Shown here: positions 60,551 to 64,000 of the stretch, piece by piece | How positions within the stretch are numbered: the stretch's first letter is position 1 | Layout of the letters: each line of letters opens with the position of its first letter | Assembly: GCA_033026295.1 (NCBI GenBank) | Contig: CM065182.1 | Coordinates: 992,001-1,056,000, forward strand | DNA: 64,000 nt | Direction: 5' to 3' | From: Channa striata | Lineage: Eukaryota > Chordata > Actinopteri > Anabantiformes > Channidae | Translations under genes and position numbers: made by a program | The notes under the pieces: generated by a model | What the model was told of the DNA's origin: nothing | The model's database searches: none | What the model saw: the letters and a program-made list of their open reading frames with translations, nothing else

Positions 60551-61928
60551 GATGATCATCATAGAGAGAAACTGTGACACATTTTGAACGTTAGCGCCGA
60601 CGAACAGACCAGCTTCAAATTACCTGGTATTTTTAACGGAAGAACAAATAGAACATCACTATTACGTGCTATTCATATGGAGCCTAACACCTAAACTCAG
60701 ATCCAGAAGTGGATCAGCTTTACTGAGAAGCAATGTAGGAGCAGGTTAATCAGATCGGTTGGTGAGCAACGTGTGCTGCCAGCAGGTTAAATCAGAGCTG
60801 CGCTGTAATCAGACCGGAGCCTGTAAAAACCCGCTTTAACGCCTCAGACTGTGATGGACGTTTCTGTCATTCCGACTCCAGCGGGACAAAGCTTTTGTGA
60901 TGATCGGATGTTCGTATCGGCAGTAGCTCCTGTCCTGGACACGATCTTTGACCTTGCTCTTTTTAACCAGTGAGGCAGGAAATGTTCAGCTCGGTGACTC
61001 TCTGTTGGGACCCCAGCAGGCCTCAGCGCTCGGATTTGTAATTTTTGGCAGTGGACCTTCAGTTTCCAGAGCCGCCGCCTACTTTGGGCTCGTCGGTTTT
61101 ATTTTGGGCATCAGTGAGACTTGATGTAACTGTATCAGGGGGTCAAACAGATTATCCCCATTCAGATTTAACTACAGAGAGTCACGGCCAGGTCTCCTGT
61201 TTTCCCGGTGTCCTTCTTTTCCAGGTAAACCTGTAGATGTGGAGTTGTTTGGAGCAGGGCCAGTTGGGGAAATCACTAAGCTGTAAGTATGGAACACTTA
61301 GATATTGACAACAACCTCAGGGTCAGTCTTCAAATGTAGGTGTCTCCTTCCTGGCTTAGGTGTCTGTCTGAACCTCCTATAGACATTTCGGTGGTAAGTC
61401 AGAATGATGGTAGCTGCTCGTTTCAGGCTCCTAAAGAGATCCAGTTTAGCAGCTTTGCTAACTCAATAAAACCACTCCACTCAAACGTAAATTTGTCAGA
61501 TTTTAAACATGGAGTCTTTAATCACCTTGTGGTCGACATCACAGAGTCACTTTTGTTGGTGTCACACGTCAAAAATCTAAAGCATGTTACTTCCTGTGTT
61601 GGTTTTGCATATTTCACATCACTTCTACAAATGTCCTGTTTTCATCTCTCATAGCTGTTTCTGCAGCTTTTCTGCAACTAAGTTTGTTCTGCAGAAACTG
61701 CTGCACATATCTACTTCCCAGTTTTGTAGCTTTGAGCCTGGAGCTCAGCCCTGCAGGTGCAATCTGGTCATTGGCATAATCCTGATTGAGTTTGTCCAAC
61801 GTGATAAACAATAGAAAGCTGAAGACAGAAAAACAGTTGAACTTCAACTTTATAACATTTATCTTGTACGTTTTTATCTTCAGTAAACGAGGGAACAGGA
61901 CGCGGGACGGGATCGTAGCAAAACAAGT

Positions 61929-61934
61929 TTTATT
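61929..61934 (-). other. Candidate polyadenylation signal of the right-edge gene
   Basis: TTTATT on the + strand is AATAAA on the minus strand. It is the nearest convincing signal downstream of the C-terminal exon at 63851-64000 and would imply a 3' UTR of about 1.9 kb. Confidence 0.4.
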
Positions 61935-62643
61935 TTCCCACTGTCACACAGAACTTTCACATACAACCACATTTCTTTGTACAGCTGTAAAACTATCGTT
62001 ACATCAAAAGGCAAAGGTATGGAAATTTGGAGTAAAAGACAAATGTACCGTACTGTAAAAAAGGTTTGTGTGCTGATATACTGTAACGTGTTTAAAGTGT
62101 CGTCCTCAACACAGTAATACAAATGGTATTCATCCAGTTCTGTACCAGGACATATCAGTATTTACACAAATACTTGGAGATCACACGTTCCTACTTTCCT
62201 CTGTTGTTCCCTTCACACTTGTTTTCTCTCACTGTAACATTTCACTGATTCACACTTTGATTCATTCCAAATCACTGCATTTTAAAGTGTTTTCAGTACT
62301 TTCGAGGCGGGTCATCAGCCACAGCGCTAAAGGCACAATCAGCAAAAAACTTGTAACCAAAGCAATAAATTCACATTCAATTCTTACAAATCCAGTGTTG
62401 CAGTGTAGAAAAAGGGGGTTGCGCGGTCGAGCTGAGCGTCGTACTGGATTAAAGCCTCCAGTGAAATTCCTTCAGGTTTCAGTGATTCCGCTGAGGCGGT
62501 TCGTCATCAGATATAAAAGAGACTTTCCTAAATTTTTGTCAGCGCCGTGTTCGGACTCTGACAGATCCAGTCCTTCAGGCCTTTGCTGCTGCAGTGTCTC
62601 CGTCCCAGAATCCCCTGGGGGGGGTCACGGTGGTCACACCGAC

Positions 62644-62685
62644 CTAGCTGAATGTTTGACATTTCTTCTGGCTAAATTCCGACTC
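62644..62685 (-). other. Possible alternative terminal coding exon
   Basis: On the minus strand a pyrimidine-rich acceptor (TTTTCATTCTCTCACAG) precedes 14 codons encoding ESEFSQKKCQTFS and a TAG. It might be an alternative 3' exon of the gene at the window edge. No supporting homology was recognised. Confidence 0.2.
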
Positions 62686-63850
62686 CTGTGAGAGAATGAA
62701 AACACAGTAATTATAATCCACTTTACTGCCGAAGAAACAAGCGAACACACGAAGAAACTATGTTCATAAAAATGTAATGGCCGTAAAATGGACAAAATGT
62801 CTGTCTGAAAATGATCGGAACAGCTGGACAAAACATTCAGCTGTTTCCTTTGGGCAACAATATTAGTCAGCGCATGTATATGTGTATGAAACCAGATGAG
62901 ACACGTCAGTTAGCTAAAGTTTGAGCACGCTGAAACGACAAAGGCCTGCGTGTGCTTTAATTTGCTACTAATAAATTCAGACAAAAGGTTTCGTTTTTCG
63001 GCCTACAAATCTCCGAAATATTCTGTCCATGTAGCCACGTTACAGGGCACAGCGTTGGAGTGTGAGGAACCTCGGAGTTGTTCTTGGCCAGGATTTGTCC
63101 TTCAAATCTATTGCCAGATGTGGGAACATCCCGTCTCAAAGCGACACGGGCCACGCGTACTTTGAACCATGTCACAGTGAGAACTGTTTTATGAGGCCGT
63201 TTTATGGACTGTGGACAACCATACACAGGACTTCTGTTTTTGAACGGTCCAGACCAAATGTTTGAGAATGTTATTCGACTCTTTTGTTGCTTAGCTTTTT
63301 TTAATGTGGTTTCGACAGAGGTTGTAGTCCGGCTTATTACAGAGAGACATTCGTCGATTTAGAAAGACCCTGTTCATGTTCTGTTAATAAATGTAGTGAT
63401 TCTTTAATTTAAAGAAATACACTGTGTTAGAACAAAATACATCAAATCATGCTCCCTACAGTAATATAGTTTACTCCTCAGTAAATGGGACGAATATTTT
63501 TGGGAGGTAAAAGTTGGTGAAAAATTTAAAAACAACGATGTGCTGCAGTTTCTCAAAAATAAGTAGGTGTCCTCGACATATTTGAAAACGTAACGTGAAA
63601 CTTTCCTGACAGTCCACAGTCAAAAAAGCAGCAAAGTGGGAAATGAATGAATCAGAAAAATGATTTTGATGCGATTCTGTCGTATCGATGGAATTAGTTC
63701 AGCGCAGAATTAATTTGTCAATGTGCATAATATGTTATATTTAAACCAACAAATGAAACCCCAGCAGATCAGAATGTGTTTCTCCTTAAATATTGTCTGA
63801 TGTCAGACATATTTTCACCTAATCAACAAATATTAAACTTGTTTTGACCT

Positions 63851-64000
63851 CTAGCTTGAAGGAGTCATCTCGTTCTTTTCTTCCTCTTTTCCATTGGTGT
63901 CGGTCACTTCTTCAGAGGAAACTTCTTGTTTGTCTTCAGACTTGTCCTCCCGTTCCTCGTCCTCTTTTCTCTCTGATGAAGACCTGTCGTCTCCTATCAA
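63851..64000 (-). CDS. C-terminal end of an unidentified acidic protein (partial)
   Basis: The minus-strand frame is open from the window edge to a TAG at 63853-63851, giving 49 residues. They are very rich in Glu, Asp, Lys and Ser: RSSSERKEDEEREDKSED, then KQEVSSEEVTDTNGKEEKNE and MTPSS at the end. The composition suggests a disordered, acidic tail. I do not recognise the protein. A TAG/GAG acceptor-like site lies only 7 nt from the edge, so the exon could begin at about 63993. Low sequence complexity makes a chance open frame possible, but the length and codon-like composition favour a real exon. Confidence 0.5.
   Translation of the reverse strand: MIGDDRSSSERKEDEEREDKSEDKQEVSSEEVTDTNGKEEEKNEMTPSS

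Larger units (their letters stand above)
58530..63840. other. Intergenic spacer upstream of the GCAP gene
   Basis: The first few hundred bases are presumably the GCAP 5' UTR and promoter. No other gene was recognised up to about 61920. The region holds a LINE tail (59325-59425), a full-length SINE (60023-60240) and a degenerate minisatellite. From about 61929 rightwards it may be the 3' UTR of the minus-strand gene at the window edge. Confidence 0.55.

Overview
The window is vertebrate nuclear DNA, almost certainly from a ray-finned (teleost) fish. Genes are split into many short exons with GT-AG introns, and the proteins are clear orthologues of vertebrate genes. The spacers carry typical fish repeats: long (AC)n microsatellites, tRNA-derived SINEs, Tc1/mariner relics and decayed LINE ends. 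I cannot name the species. There is no CRISPR array, operon or prokaryotic feature.

Layout from left to right. (1) 3072-12052, + strand: rap1gap2, a Rap1 GTPase-activating protein; its first exons lie off the left edge. (2) 17351-23235, +: ncbp3, the third nuclear cap-binding subunit, complete. (3) 27033-38871, +: pcf11, the CID-containing pre-mRNA cleavage/termination factor, complete in 17 exons. (4) 40427-42995, -: ccdc90b, a mitochondrial inner-membrane coiled-coil protein of the MCUR1 family, tail to tail with pcf11. (5) 43496-49383, +: alg8, the ER dolichol-phosphate-glucose glucosyltransferase, head to head with ccdc90b across a 500 bp CpG-rich divergent promoter. (6) 54178-58526, -: a guanylate cyclase activating protein (GCAP, guca1d-like), complete in 4 exons. 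(7) 63851-64000, -: the C-terminal end of an unidentified acidic protein running off the right edge, with a long apparent 3' UTR.

Exon junctions were set by translating across splice sites and checking that reading phase is kept. All complete genes close in frame: ncbp3 about 681 aa, pcf11 1561 aa, ccdc90b 238 aa, alg8 523 aa, GCAP 185 aa. Two neighbours act in nuclear RNA biogenesis (ncbp3 in mRNA cap binding and export, pcf11 in 3' processing), but nothing suggests they form a functional unit. The order joins genes found on human 17p13 (RAP1GAP2, NCBP3) to genes found on 11q14 (PCF11, CCDC90B, ALG8), so a synteny breakpoint falls in the 23.2-27.0 kb spacer.

The most interesting points are: a candidate autoregulatory premature polyadenylation region in pcf11 intron 1 (weak donor, AATAAA sites, G-rich tandem repeat); a GC-AG intron and tandem acceptor in rap1gap2; paired CRE sites around the ccdc90b/alg8 promoter; a lysine in the fourth EF-hand loop of the GCAP; and two perfect short hairpins in introns. 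I found no convincing wholly new system; most of the remaining sequence is intron, UTR and repeat relics.
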